From Paragonimus westermani (lineage: Eukaryota > Platyhelminthes > Trematoda > Plagiorchiida > Troglotrematidae): 64,000 nucleotides of DNA. This document shows positions 21,938-34,659 of this stretch, one piece after another; position 1 is the first letter of the stretch; each line of letters starts with the position of its first letter. The translations under genes were made by a program, and so were the position numbers. The DNA lies in assembly GCA_008508345.1 (NCBI GenBank), contig QNGE01000869.1, positions 147,819 to 211,818 on the forward strand. Reading direction: 5' to 3'. The notes beneath the pieces are model-generated. The model had not been told where the DNA came from. It did no database searches and worked only from the letters and a program-made list of their open reading frames with translations.

Positions 21938-23992
21938 GACTTCAAATCTAGCCCTCTGTCGGCGTAACCCTCTAAAGGCCTCGGCGTAAACAAAATCATT
22001 AGTTCCTCCTTCTGCCAAAACGGTTCTATGGTACGATGTGTTTGAGTTCGAGTCAGATCACAGTATAGCTATGAGTTGTGTTTAATATAGGCGAGAAATC
22101 GTTTTCAGCTATGAGCTTCCCACGTGGGTATCGTGACTGCAATAATTGCGTGGTATCATTCACCTGAGCTCGATTATCCATCTGTTATCTTCAACAGCCA
22201 TAATGTAAGCGAATTGTGCGTTCGAAAATTTAACAAAGGTTCAATACGCCTCAGGATTTGGCAAGTATTTTTGCAACAGATACGCACTACCTTAAGTTCA
22301 AAGGAGTCTATGAGTTGTTTTTCAGTGGCCGGTAAAACAGGCTATCAGTTGTCAGCTACAAGTAATTAGGTGGTGTATTGGCAATGCGTGTGTCGACATA
22401 ACCCTTCTCCAGAAACAAGCTACGTTTAGTTGAAGGCTTTTGGCAAACCGAGGAAGACAAGAATGGAAAAATTCAGTGCGTCGATCGCGGACCACAGCGA
22501 ACCTTCATTTGCTCAGTAGTAGTGATTGTGAATTACAATATGAAGGCCATCCTGTGGCATATTAGTCCGTTCCGTTGGACAATAGAAGGCGAGTAACCGA
22601 GTCACAATTTCAGATTGCCCGACCTCTCAGCACCGTGTTGTATAAAGGATTGCAATTACTGATATGAGTTTGCATCCATCGGAAATCCTGTTTCTTCGTT
22701 CCTGAATCTCACTGCTCGCCATGTCATTAAGGATACTATCTAACACGTGCGCTTGTGGCTGCACACGGTGTGTGACACAAAGGTGATTGAACAATTCTAT
22801 AAGCATGTGACAAAGATATACATTACTAACAAGATCGAAATTTGTGCCTAGTGCTGTTCGGGCTGACTGGAAAACGTATTTGAATGCTATCAAATGGCTT
22901 TCGGTTTATATGAGCTAGATCCCCGACTACCCATCAGTGATCCAGGAAGTTGACACGTGTCAGACGGGAAGACCGTCTTCCAAAACGTTCCCCACCGTCA
23001 CGTCATTTGAACAAGAGAACGCCACTGACAAAGAGAGATTACTAGGATTTCTCGCTAAGGTGCATTACAGTATAACGGTAGCCGACATCGGAGCGAGTAC
23101 TTGTGAGTAGTTTGGGCATATCATGGAAAGTTGCAGTTAGGTGGCGCTGTGTCTAAACTGTCATTGGTGGGTGTTCAAAGCCGCACCGCTCTTTGAAGCC
23201 CATTTTTATTGTCGGTAACGACTGCCACGTGTTACCCATAGGTTATCACGCTGCTCACACGATTTAGGGTTTTTAAGCTGCTAACTTCAATTTATTATAC
23301 TGTTTGAAAATCCTGAGTGTAGGTGTGCCTACGGTGCGTGCTGGTCAGCACTTGCATTCACATGAACAAACTGCTCATTTCAATATCATGATGAAACAAT
23401 ACACCACTTCGACAGTCGGCATGCGTTGTAGAGCTAAGTGACAGGTTGGTTTGGTTTTCGACCTAAATGTCCTGGGTTGAGTTCTTTTCCCGCAAAACAT
23501 TAGATGCTCGGTGAGTAAAGCAGTCCCGTCTGCCATTCAGGTGGTTAGGTATACTCGTAGTGCTACAAGTCGAGAAATGTGTTGTGGTCTGACTGTATGT
23601 ATAGTGATATCCTAGTGGTTCTCACTGAGGTCAAGACTTAGCGTATCCACCGAAGAATAAAAATACACTGAGCTAATCTGGCTGTTTTTTAACTGTACAA
23701 AGGAAACACTTTTTGCGTACATCTATCGTCGTTTTCAGCATTGGGCAGTGCTCCTGGATACTATGGCTTGGGCTACCAGTTAGGTTATTAGGTGCATTTA
23801 TCAAGTTCCATTTTTCCCATCTCAAATTTGCATGCTTTGATATGTTCGTCATTATACAGATTTGTCACTCAGTGGGAGCTGTTCAAACTTGAATGGAAGA
23901 ATTCGAACAAGCCTGTGGCTTCATAATCAAGGTCTGACGTCGTTACCAGTAGGTTATATCAGGCTGTATTTCCATTTTGTTTCAGCAACTGA
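21938..23992. other. Intergenic stretch upstream of PPCS
   Basis: No exon or named repeat is supported. An acceptor-like 'tgtttcag' ends at 23984, just before the PPCS ATG, so a 5' untranslated exon probably lies somewhere in this stretch. Confidence 0.4.
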
Positions 23993-24225
23993 ATGGCGTT
24001 GCAACCCTCAGGTGAACAAGAGCAATCTAGTGAGAATTTCGAACGTTGGTTGTGGGAGATCGCATCCACTTCCGTTTCCAGCTTATCAAATTGGAAAGAG
24101 CGTATCGAGCAGTGGTTAGTCATCGTGAATGCCTCAAAGTCTATTCGTGACCTGGTACTAGTGACATCCGGAGGGACGATTGCTCCATTAGAATGTCAAG
24201 TCGTACGATTCATTGATAATTTTAG
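23993..24225 (+). CDS. PPCS: PPCS exon 1
   Basis: It starts at ATG 'MALQPSGEQEQSSENF' and ends within Ser after 'VVRFIDNF' (donor TTTAG/GTAAGT, phase 2). It carries the glycine-rich 'VTSGGT' nucleotide-binding start of the fold. About 57 residues precede that motif, which is longer than in the human protein. Confidence 0.92.
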
Positions 24226-27200
24226 GTAAGTTTCCATATATTCACTTTGGTTATTTGTATTTCTCATGAGATTTCAAGCTAGTTTAGGTTTTGTGCTTGC
24301 TCAAAGGGTGATCCTGTCAGGTCCTGTCGATCCGATAGTGTTCAGTTGTGCAGCTAATCAGTTTTTGATATTGTAGCTTAGATATGCGTCCAAACCATCA
24401 TGTCCCATACCGTACAGCGGTTACCGTCTCAGTGACTCAAATTGCCATTTGCTTATGCTATCCCATACTATCAGCCTATAATTTTTATTAGTTCCATATC
24501 ACGTACGCTATCATATCTCATCTCATTGGTGACTGTCTTAAACCAACAGTTGCCAGGCGACAGTATGGGTGATATTTTGTGCACAAACTGTGAAAATGAC
24601 AATTCCCCCAATTTGGAAAACCACACAACATTTCGGGCATTCAGTCAGTTGCGTTACAGTTGACTTCTTAGTTGAATGCCATTAACTCCCATCTGTGTGC
24701 GTTATGTTCAAATAGGCTTACTTTTGAAGTTCGTGTTTCTTGTCAACCCATCAAGCACCGGATCGCGAGGAGCCAGTTCCGCGGAATATTTTCTACAACA
24801 TGGGTACGGAGTAGTGTTCTTCCATCGACGTGGATCGCTGTTGCCTTATCTTCGAACCCTGAAAAAGAATTTACTCTTCACTTCGAGGGAAAATATCGAG
24901 ACCCAACTCCCCACGGATCAAGATCAGTATTTGAAATGTTTGGACTGGTTCGAGTTGGATACTGCCGGTACTAACCTGTCCGTATCCAAAAACGCCTGCG
25001 ATTTTCTGTTGCCTGTCGTGAAAAACTACAACATACACAGTGAGCATGTTGACTCTGATTCATCTGTCATTCATTTTGTTTCTATGCGATTATGTAGCAC
25101 TACAATACTCGCTGCTTTCTTCCCTCATACCCCATAAGATACAAAACCGCTAACGAGCTGTTTGTTACTGCTCGCGTAACGGAGAATTTGATAATACAGT
25201 CAGCTCGGTTCCCGCGTCCACAATCACCCTACCTGACTAGCTTACGTATCCGTGGTGGGTAAGACGCATTAGATAAGAGACTAGTCGTTTTTTTACGGGG
25301 TTAACCCGTTTCCCCAAATGGACATCGACAACGACTTGTTTCTTATCTCTATGGACCATCCTCTATGCTGTGCTTGGTTTTGTTAACACATCACATGCAA
25401 CAGTGAATCTGTAGCGGTAAAAGTACATATGACCAAACAAACACCTAGGGAAGCATATGGTTCCAAAACGTAAGCGCCATCCATATATATATATATATCT
25501 TCGTATCTCAACTGGTAGAGCGCTTGCCGCGTCTAGGTATGCTGTTCCGACCTCTGGTTCGAATCCAGCCGAAGGCCGAATTCTCTGCGTTTTATTCTCT
25601 TATAAAATATGCATATTATTTCAGATTTAGCATGGCATAACCTGCTGTATAAGATTACAGTCATAGCGGTGCTAATTCACGGCTGCGAAATGTGGTTCCT
25701 AAATTTTGAGGATATCAAGCGTATTGCGAATTTCGATCGCTGATGTGTTCAGTCGCATTCACTGGATGGAATCAGATATAGATATATACGTCTATATGGC
25801 TACGGATGGTGCCCCTACCGCGTACTACTAAACCGGATTTCACCTTAGAACATGTGATTCAGTCTAATAAATTAACAAACGGAAATGAGTGTGGTTACTA
25901 GTAAATTAGAAACAGCTGAGGAAATTCACAGCTCATGGCGTGGACATTGTTCGGTTTTTCTTCTAAACGTTTGCGCGCTAAACAACGGGCCCAGAGAACA
26001 GCCCAGCACCAACAACGGTAGGTCATGCGTACCCTTCCGATTGACGATATCGTGATCCAACTTAGTGAGTTGACTGGAAGCATTAAGCGAGACTGCGATT
26101 GGCAGGCTCATTAAAATAAATGCTGTATCGTTTTACTGAGTTTCCTGAGAAATTAGTGCAACTAGTGGAGCGGAGCGGTGAAAGCCGCAAGGGTGTTTTT
26201 CTACAGATGCCGTTTTACCCTCACTTACAACTTGACTGTCTGTTTCTAGATTGTAGTAGGTATCCTGACCTTCAATTCAATCAGCAGTTTTAAGAAATAA
26301 GTCTCATTCCCCTGTTTGCTTTTATGTATAAACTAGTACATCTCCTCATGAGCGTATTTTTAACTACTGGCATCAGTCACTACTACGTTGCAATCGATGG
26401 TCATACATTTATTTACCAAAACGTCCATTCTCAGCCTTCAGAAACACGCTGTTCATTCTTTCTCCAAATCAGTTAGACACTTGTTCTGTTGTGTCCTGTT
26501 CAAAGATTAAACATGGTTAGTTGATCTGTCCAGCGTTCGACATTGTCAGTGGCCCCGAGTTGCTCTAGAAAATGAGCATTGCAGTTTGAGAATTTCTGGA
26601 GTAGTATCAGTATCTTCTATTACATAGAACTTTGAGTTTTGAACAAGGACGTGTCGATTTGTTTCATTTCAGTTTACTTCAACGACTTTACTGTGCCCTT
26701 GTTTCTATTAACGATTGTACAATGGAGGTAACTGCCTTGTGACTTACTTGGGACCTCGAATGCTTCAACCTATTCATCTTAGTATCTCGCCTATGAAGCC
26801 ACATTATGATGGGTGAACTTGAGAAAAATATTGAATATTTATCGGTTGTGTAACTTTTGAGGGCAGTTTTAAAGTAATCTGTAAGCCTTTGTTGTGGAGC
26901 ACACAATCTGGTTGCCGCACGTCCGTCACAGTCTAAATATTTGTGTTTCGCTTCATGTTCAAACACTGTTGGCTCGTCACGTTCAAAGAGCAAGCCCTCT
27001 TGACCCTGCCCTTCGAGACGGTTGAAGACTATCTTGTCGGTTTGCATTGGTTATCTAAACGTTTGATGCGTTTCGTTATCGAAGAGTCCACAATATGTCG
27101 TTCCTTGTGTTGCTACTTGGCTGCGGCGGTCTCTGATTTCTACTTGCCCAAAGCTCAACGTCCGCATCATAAAATGAAGTCCATACCTGGCGAATCACCT

Positions 27201-29329
27201 GGACTGACTATCCGGTTGCACAGTGTGCCCAAATTATTGCGTCCGCTAATTTCCAACTGGGCACCCAAGGCATTTGTAATCAGCTTCAAGGTACGCTTAT
27301 GCTGTTTACTATGCTCATTACAGCGACGTGTGTTGTACGATAGCGTAATCATTTAATTCCCTTTTCCAGTTAACCAAACCAATGCGCCAAATTGGTTGCC
27401 GCCTTCCATTTTACGGTCATCATTTTGCTTGCTTACTTCGGCAATTTTTACGTTCTTGATTGAGAAACAACATTGCAAAATTTTAGTTTTCTGATAGGGT
27501 GTTTCCTTCTACTGTATAGAACGCAAAATAGTTCAGTTTTTTGTTCTTTAACGCAGTTTCTGCGCTCATTTATTAGTTATTAGATAAAGTCATGCAAGGC
27601 TGCTACTGATTGAGATCACCAATGACGAAAGACATGTCGCGACGGTAAAATAGCCCGTTTATTCTTATCAGTCGTGACTGTAAAACACTGGATAGTATGC
27701 ACTGTAGTGTCAACCGGAACGGGGCGTGTGCATGAATTTCAGTGGATTGTGATGCCACACTAATGCCGTGCACTGGGTGGCTGTGTTTGGCTCACTATAC
27801 GTCCTGAATCAATGCTTAATTTCAGTAAGATGAGAATTGCGCATCAAAGTGTAGAGGTGGACACAGAGCCATCCAGTTGACGGCACACGCAGGGAAATTC
27901 ATGCACGCCATCCATACTGGTTGAACCAAGAAGAAACAGTGGGCACAACACGTGGATTTCCATCTGAAAACTCGGACTACGCATTAACAGGTTAACCGAG
28001 TTGACCTGGTCAACAGCGTGATCTGTTATCATGATCCCATTTGAAATAGAAGAGGTCGGGTTTTCGCTTCCACGCTCTGTTGCATCATCGCACGTACCAC
28101 GCACTTGAACGTATGTTCAGTCAGTCTTAAAGACACCGATCTGTCTTACGTGTATGGGTGTCGAAATGTTAACATCTTACGATATTGTTTCTTTGGTCAG
28201 TGGTGAACCGGATCAGGGAGACTCGGTGTTTCATATTATCGAAACGCTTGGTGCAGCACCAGTATGGTGAACCACTCAATAAGCCCAATCACCTTGCAAT
28301 TTAAACTTGATGTCTTTATCGTAAGTCATCGATCTGAATAAACGGGACGGTCGCTGTCTCCTCTTGAGATGACTGAGCGTCTGCACATGTTAAATCTATC
28401 GTGCCCAATGCGAGACTAACGCCGCAGTAGTCCACAGGATTACCGTATTAGAAGAAAGGCCGGAATTCTAATTTCGGTTGTGGCAAGTAGATACATTACT
28501 GATATGCTCTAACAAGAGCGAACTTCGGATCTAGTGCCTCTTTTCGAAAGGGGTGAGCTGGAATGTTTGTATGAATGTGAAGTATGCGCTCAGTTTAGTG
28601 AGGTTCCGTTAATATCAACCAAATCCCATACTACTCCTGAAGCGTCAATCAACAATGACTTGTAACAAGCAGAAGTGAATTTTTGACTCACTATGCACAC
28701 GGTCATTACAAATCGGTATTTAGAGTTGTAGCAAATACCAATTCAGAGACTTCTCAAACGAAGCAGCGATCCGGACTACGATATATTTGTTGCGCATAGT
28801 GCGTATCTTTCCAATCAATAAACTAACTAATGTTATCAACCCGCTTTTGGCGCGCCAGTGTCGGACTGAAACTATTGATTCGTGCAACCTGAGAAAGGAT
28901 TTTCCTCATCCCAATGAACTGTACGAAAGTTCCATTAGGCTCCCAAGAAAATGAGTAACTAAACGTGTACATGATGTTTTCGCAGCCTTCACCTTTATAG
29001 ATAAAACCTCTCCCACTTTCATCGCATTTAACGCGACGGGAACGCCATCAACTGATTGTTCTCAGCTCGAGACCGATCGCGATCAACTATTGTCAAACGC
29101 AAGGCATTGTCTTTCGAACTGTCGATCTCATTTGGTCGTGGCCAATCAACTAGAAACGCGTTTCAACGAGGTCTGGCTAGTTCACCGTCTGAATAATCCG
29201 GACAAGTGCGTCTCCGAACACATTCAACTTACTCCAGCCGAAGCGCATTGTACAGAACTGGATGAAAAACTCGTCTCGCGCCTGGTCGATATCCACCGAA
29301 CCATCCGACAATCTTTGGTCTCGAAGTAG
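23993..29329 (+). CDS. PPCS: Phosphopantothenoylcysteine synthetase, PPCS (4 exons, 360 aa)
   Basis: PPCS joins cysteine to 4'-phosphopantothenate, the second step of coenzyme A synthesis from pantothenate; animal enzymes use ATP and act in the cytosol. Four exons (23993-24225, 24756-25039, 26989-27290, 29066-29329) join in phase into 361 codons including the stop. Family signatures appear in order: 'LVLVTSGGTIAPLE', 'VRFIDNF' spliced to 'STGSRGASSAEYF', 'YLAAAVSDFYLP', 'WAPKAFVISFK' spliced to 'LETDRDQLLSNAR', and 'HLVVANQLETR'. The protein is about 50 residues longer than the human enzyme (311 aa), partly through an N-terminal extension. An acceptor just upstream of the ATG suggests a 5' UTR intron. 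The gene converges on RANBP2. Introns hold a tRNA-derived repeat and a LINE scrap. Confidence 0.95.
24756..25039 (+). CDS. PPCS: PPCS exon 2
   Basis: Acceptor 'cccatcaag', donor ACA/GTGAGC, phase 1. It begins 'TGSRGASSAEYFLQHGYGVV', matching the conserved 'GRRGATSAEAF' block. The frame stays open upstream into the intron, but splicing at 24755/24756 restores the exact family motif 'DNFS[ST]G'. Confidence 0.92.
25482..25498. repeat. (TA)n microsatellite
   Basis: A short TA tract of about 17 bp lies directly upstream of the tRNA-derived sequence in PPCS intron 2. Confidence 0.8.
25499..25577 (+). repeat. tRNA-derived SINE head (copy 1)
   Basis: It has an A-box-like 'atctcaactggtagagcg' and a perfect B box 'ggttcgaatcc'. 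The 5' CTTCG can pair with a 3' CGAAG in acceptor-stem position. The middle is about 8 bases too long and no anticodon arm folds, so it is a tRNA-derived element rather than a working tRNA. A relative lies on the minus strand at 55702-55770. Confidence 0.65.
25627..25770 (+). mobile_element. Decayed RTE-like LINE 3' fragment
   Basis: One frame reads 'LLYKITVIAVLIHGCEMWFL' and 'FEDIKRIANFDR', then a stop. This aligns with the better copy at 21790-21915 ('[19 protein letters not shown]'). It is old and damaged and sits in PPCS intron 2. Confidence 0.65.
26989..27290 (+). CDS. PPCS: PPCS exon 3
   Basis: It encodes 'QALLTLPFETVEDYLVGL', the hallmark 'YLAAAVSDFYLP' and 'WAPKAFVISFK'. The acceptor used is 'gttcaaag' at 26988, because it joins phase 1 of exon 2 and gives family-like sequence. 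Donor AAG/GTACGC, phase 0. The acceptor's pyrimidine tract is weak. Confidence 0.88.
27291..29065. other. PPCS intron 3
   Basis: This 1.8-kb intron has GTACGC and TTCTCAG borders. I see no exon or identified repeat in it. Confidence 0.6.
29066..29329 (+). CDS. PPCS: PPCS exon 4, C-terminus
   Basis: Acceptor 'ttgttctcag'. It opens 'LETDRDQLLSNARHCL', continues 'HLVVANQLETRFNEVWLV', and ends at TAG after 'RQSLVSK'. It matches the C-terminal third of the family, including the 'VVAN.L' block. Confidence 0.92.
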   Translation, partial: LETDRDQLLSNARHCLSNCRSHLVVANQLETRFNEVWLVHRLNNPDKCVSEHIQLTPAEAHCTELDEKLVSRLVDIHRTIRQSLVSK

Positions 29330-30122
29330 GACTTCCAATTTGATACACGATAACCATCAGCCATTGTGTTTACATTGCATTCCACGATACTTAATTGTTT
29401 AAAAAAAGCGTTGAATTTTAGAACAAGCTTTTGTTGTCATATCGAAATAGGAAATCGAAACTCACTACATAGACTCCTATTGTGCATTGTCTCGCATAAA
29501 ACGTACTCTTCAAGAGAGGGTGCTATCGCACTTTATGCAAATGGTTTCAATTGTGCGCTGCCAATTCACCAACAAAGCCATAACTCGGGGTAACTCAACC
29601 ACGGTAGAACAACTGTTCAGCCAATTATCGTAATTCTCGTGAACGTTATTTCGTGCATCTTTATGGAACAAGGTCTTGTGAATATGTTGGTTAAAGTCAG
29701 AAGTGGCACCATAAACTGAACCGAGGAATTTTGCTACTTCGATTATTTTGTTACTCCTTCGATGAATCCTGGTACACACGACTATCCATCCTTATTGTCT
29801 CTATCAACAATGTGTAACACAAGACTATTTCCAAGACGTGTTTTAAAGAATTCAAAATGTGCATATCTTAACGAGTTCCGGGGAATACTTCCCGTTAACA
29901 CTTAACTAATACCCTACCAAAGATCCAGACAACCATGGTTCAATGCCTTTTTGGATAAATTCTCATAACAACAAAAGGGAGAAGTTGGAGGGAAACGAGC
30001 AAACCCAGGTTACGCACGTTTAATCACTTGGCCCCATTACATCTAAGCTACTTTACGCAGGCCCTGAGAACTGAACTGCAGCCTAGTTTTGGTATCCGAA
30101 TAAAACACCACGGAAAATACTA

Positions 30123-30292
30123 GGGTGGTTCACAAAAACTCGGACGTCCGCTTGAGAACTCTGTCAACTCTGTCCCCACGGTCATCCGATCCGTCTGTTT
30201 GACCAACGCACCAGACGTTGGAGTTATACATCAAAACCAGGCGTCGCCATTTTCTCATCCGGATTTCAAATTGAATTCTCGTGACCACCCTG
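30123..30292. mobile_element. Candidate 170-bp MITE with TA target duplication
   Basis: The ends are inverted: 'agggtggttcac' on the left and, read from the right on the other strand, 'cagggtggtcacgag'. The element is bordered by TA at 30121-30122 and 30293-30294. Short inverted ends plus TA flanks suggest a Tc1/mariner-type MITE. The terminal match is only about 12 bp with one gap, and no second copy is seen in the window. Confidence 0.4.
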
Positions 30293-32329
30293 TACATAAT
30301 AGAACAGAACCTGGAAATACAGAACCATTCTGGACATATTTTGCGCCATGCGACCTTATGAAACACCCCGAATCCTTTCAAGAGGTAAGTGAAACGTTCA
30401 ACGATAGTGAGGCACACAAGTCGGTTGCTGAGGGCGGGTCAGTTTGTAAGACATATACTACATATTCTATGCCTTTTCTACACATCACTTTCACGTGACC
30501 ACGCCAGTTTAAGACGGTCCGCGGGACTTTCTTGGTATTCTTCGACCACTGTCCCTAGCGTCCTCCAAAGTGGCTCACGCCATCATGGCACACAGCGGGA
30601 ACGCATACACCGTGGAAGCAACATGGCCGGGTCAAGTCAGCGAACGCTCGTTGCACAAGCTTGAGCTATGGCTGTGTTCGCTAGATTGGGGGGTGCCAAT
30701 CCAATCTGGGTCACACTTGCCATTGGTTCAATACATTCCAGTTACCATGGCTCATCGACGCTTGCTGACCCGACTCGATTAGCCTGCTATGTCAAGCACC
30801 CACGCAGTTAACGCTTCAGCAAAATGTGTTTCCACTGCAGTAGTATGATTCGTTTAGTCTGAACGACTCTGGAGATGTAGAAAAACCGCTTGTCATCTTA
30901 AACTGACATCGAATCATGTGGAAACGACATCGAGACATCTCAGTGGAAAAGGTGTTTGACCTTTGATGACATTACGATCTACTTGCCACACTGGGCATTC
31001 TGACAATGCTTTATTCTAACCTAACACAGGCAGTTTGCTTCTGAAATGCGCTGTCAGTTGGCTGTGCAGTTTCGTGTGTTCATTGACGACAATGTTGCGT
31101 CCTAGTCGCACAATTAATCACCTTTACTGCGTTCGCAGATATCACGTCGTGCCGCGTTCACATTTTAAGGATGATTCAGAACGCCCACTGAATCGAGGGC
31201 TCGCAATCAAGCCCTGCAAACCCTAGTCACCGCAGTGTACCATTCATGTGCTCCAGATCAAGAAAGTCACTAGGATGATTGACCTACTCAAAGTATAAAG
31301 ATGTAACTTAAACCCACTCCACATCTGTACTTTAAGCGAGCGAGATATGCTTTTGACGAAACCCTCTACAACTCACTCAGTAAATGCAACCTAGTCACAA
31401 AACGTGCTACTGGCACATAAACATTCCATTCACTGGTATATCCACCTACCACCGTGTATAAATCAGGGTTAAATTCACAAACTATAGGCGAAGCAAACGG
31501 AATGCCTATATTGCTGAAGCAACGCTGCCACATTCATTACGCATGTAATACACCTCACCTTAAAACAGTCCATTCAATGAAGATCACAACAGCCGTCGAA
31601 ATCTGTGGCGTTTCACCGGTTGGTCTGTCGTGACTACAAGCGTCAGGGATACGTGCGTGTTCTGATCGATGGGCGGCACAACACTGTTGCATCTGACTTC
31701 TGCAACCACTTTCCTAGCTCTCCCTAGTGAACCACTGGACCACTCTGTAGACTCGTATCCCACCAACAGACGGTGATACTCTGACTTGATGATATGCACA
31801 TTGTGGGACAATTCAGGTGCAGTTTCAGAAACGCCGTCAGTGGCACTTTCGGTAGCTCTAACACGCTCTGATCACCGAGAACAGTCCGTCTGTAAATCAA
31901 ACCAGGAGGTAATCCAAATTGGAAAACACGATAGGTTCTAGCTCGTGCAATACCATGTGTTTCGTGATGCGACGCGATACATCGGGTCACACATGAGCTA
32001 CATTACATTCTCACGGTTGTTCAAACTTAAAAACGATCGCAGTAACAGAGTTCAAAATCGGAACCACGTGATTGCTAGTTCATTGCCTTTATCACTGAAT
32101 GACCATTTATGGTGCCGGTAAGGTATTCTTTTTTGAAAGCCCAAGTGCATAACACCAACGTACGAGCAGCATTATTGCGCGGCCGCAAAGCCTGCTTCAC
32201 TCGTGCGCAGAATGTTCGGTGTCCGCTTTTGACCATTAATGCTCACCGAACATTATTAGATGGTAGTGAGAACACCATGTCAACAGCGACGAAGCTCGCA
32301 CCGTGTCTTCAGGATAGAAAGACTGTCGA

Positions 32330-32560
32330 ACAATGGACACGTTGTGCCTTGTTTGCCAACGGTAGGCTAGGCTAGAGACGGCAACCAGCGTATAACCCAG
32401 TTTCGGAATGTGAAGACGTCGATATCGAAGTTCGCTTCGGTAGGATGTTTCGATTTCATGGCTGGCGTCCAAAGGATAGTGAGCGCTATCTGAGTTGGCG
32501 AAGGATAGAAGCCAGAGATGCTTGTGCTGTGAACACCATTTTGATGGCTCTTCCAACATA
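32330..32560 (+). repeat. Dispersed repeat of about 225 bp, copy 2
   Basis: Same family and orientation as 8575-8800. Shared ordered blocks include 'gtgccttgtttgcc', 'aggctagagacggca' and 'gcgtccaaaggatagtgag'. Confidence 0.6.
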
Positions 32561-34659
32561 CCTCTCATTCTATCTTGGACAATCCAAAATTTTTCCCGTT
32601 CGTTGTGGCACCTCTGCCACCTTATGTGACCGATTTGTGTTAAACAAACATGAGGATACCCTTAAATACATTACGTGGGATTTATTTATCAGCAGTACCC
32701 AGCTGGAACAAACCGAGATAAACACTCGTACCACTTTGAAAACCGATACGTAACGCTAACACCTCGTAACGCCATCCTTCCAAAGGCTCCCAATCATACA
32801 CTCATCGATCGCGATGGAATTCCAGGAGAAGCAGGTCATGTGAACGACTAACAGCTCGTTTTGACGGCGGTGACAGTTGCAGAACAAGTATCTCTGAGAG
32901 CACAATGTGCTGTACATTCCAATAATAAAGCCGATTGGAAAATCTAATCACTGGATCTCACAAGCGAACGACGTTCACATTTATGGGTGGCGTTGAATCA
33001 TTGACATACAGTCGGATATTTTAAATCCGTAAACAGCCGCAGATCTCCAACGCACAAATGAACGGTATGAAGCCCATCTTTCCCGACAATCGTTACGGTT
33101 GTGATTAGAAGACAGAGGTTTCCTCCTATTGTATAAAATAACTTTCTAACATTCAGGTGGCCTGCAATTGAGCCACCTCCGGAGTATTTAGATCAAGTAG
33201 TCGAGCCAACAAAAAGTTGGAAACGACAATCGGCGGCCGAGAATTATGAAGGTGGACATTATACAACGTCTTTAGAAGTCGCCGTACGCGCGATCAAAAT
33301 GCATTGCAAGTAAAGTTGCAAAAAGTATTCAACGATAACTGTACTGATCTACATTTGAGCGTTCGAGTCTAGGTTATCCCTAATGCTATTGTCGACATGC
33401 TGTCCAAACCACAAACGACCTAATGAATCACACATTAAACACAGACTTATTAGGTGCAGAGGAAAACCTGCATTCCCGTCATTAGCTCAGTAAGTTTATG
33501 GAAAAAGTGTCCCACGGCTAAACCATCAACTGACTCCATAGAAAGAAAACGTATCTAAACAGACTTTGTATGAATATCTTGGGCGGAAAAAGTTCAAGTC
33601 ACACAAAGTGTGATACAGAGTGAAGAGCAGGCGGAGCAGAGGAAAATATGAAACAGGGATGATTGCAGATTTGGTACGATGATAATGGTATGCTCTGAGA
33701 AATGGCGGACCAGAAGTGGATGGATGACCGCAGGCCGAACTGAGAAAAGATTTGGAATAGAGAAACAATAGAAACCTGAGTAAGATCGCAACAAATTACC
33801 AATAATGCTTAAGCATAAGTAACGCTAGCAACTGCAATAACTAGTTTCGTCACTGTGACCTTGCTGGGGACAAGTTTCAAATCACTGTTAACTCACGTAA
33901 ATCACGAGACGGATTTCGCAAGCAGATTTTGCGCCCGGAGAACTGCTGTCTTGAATGCTTCGGTGTCCGAGTCATGCTAAAAGGTGCAAGACAGTAAAAA
34001 TATTAAGATGTGTATCCTTCATTAGGTGACAGATGAAGTAAGCCAAAGTGTGAACAGCTGACACTAAACCATTGTTGATCGATCGGTCGTCACGTGAAAA
34101 TAATTCTTACTCGATCAGCGGAAGAAGAACGATGAGTATCGGAAATCAAACAACGAAATTCTTAACATCCCACAGATGACGAGCAGCAAAGGATTAAATG
34201 ACAGTCCGGATAAAGCCGCCAGCTTGGAAAATTGTAGATTTCACCGAAATTGCTGACCATTACACGGTGACTTTTTGAATTAACAGGGGATATTTTGAAC
34301 TCCCCAAGGGACAAGTTGTGCACGAGAACGGTATTAACAAACGAAGTAATTTTCAGTCTAATCTCTCAGTAGTTGGGCCGAATCGAAGGAACAATTTAAA
34401 CTGTCTGAAAATTCATGGGCCCGCTACTGAAAAACAGTCAACGCGTTTTGGTCTATACACTGAACTGCCTGCTTTTAACTGGAGCACTACTGCCAGTGTT
34501 GCCACAATGCTCACATCTGAATGGATAAATATGTCGGACGCTAACCGGGCCATTCTACTACTAATGAGCTAGTTTAGGGAGAATATGTGCCGAATTCAGG
34601 AAAATGACAGCCAAATCGATGAACAGAGCAGATGAAAGAGTGACATGACACGGTTTGTG

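Larger units (their letters stand above)
29330..34659. other. Intergenic stretch between convergent PPCS and RANBP2
   Basis: No supported gene. It holds a candidate MITE (30123-30292) and the second copy of the 225-bp repeat (about 32330-32560). The 3' end of RANBP2, including the rest of its last Ran-binding domain, should lie in this stretch or in 34.7-36.3 kb, but I could not recognise it. Confidence 0.4.

Noticed and set aside
26673..26727. 55-bp segment with good splice borders considered as an extra PPCS exon
   Set aside because: Its phase does not match exon 2, whereas direct joining of 25039 to 26989 keeps the frame and gives family-like sequence.
30123..30387. Open plus-strand frame ending 'MKHPESFQE' before GTAAGT, looking like an exon
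   Set aside because: Most of it lies within the TA-flanked MITE candidate, it has no recognisable homology, and the only downstream partner gives unnatural sequence before a stop.
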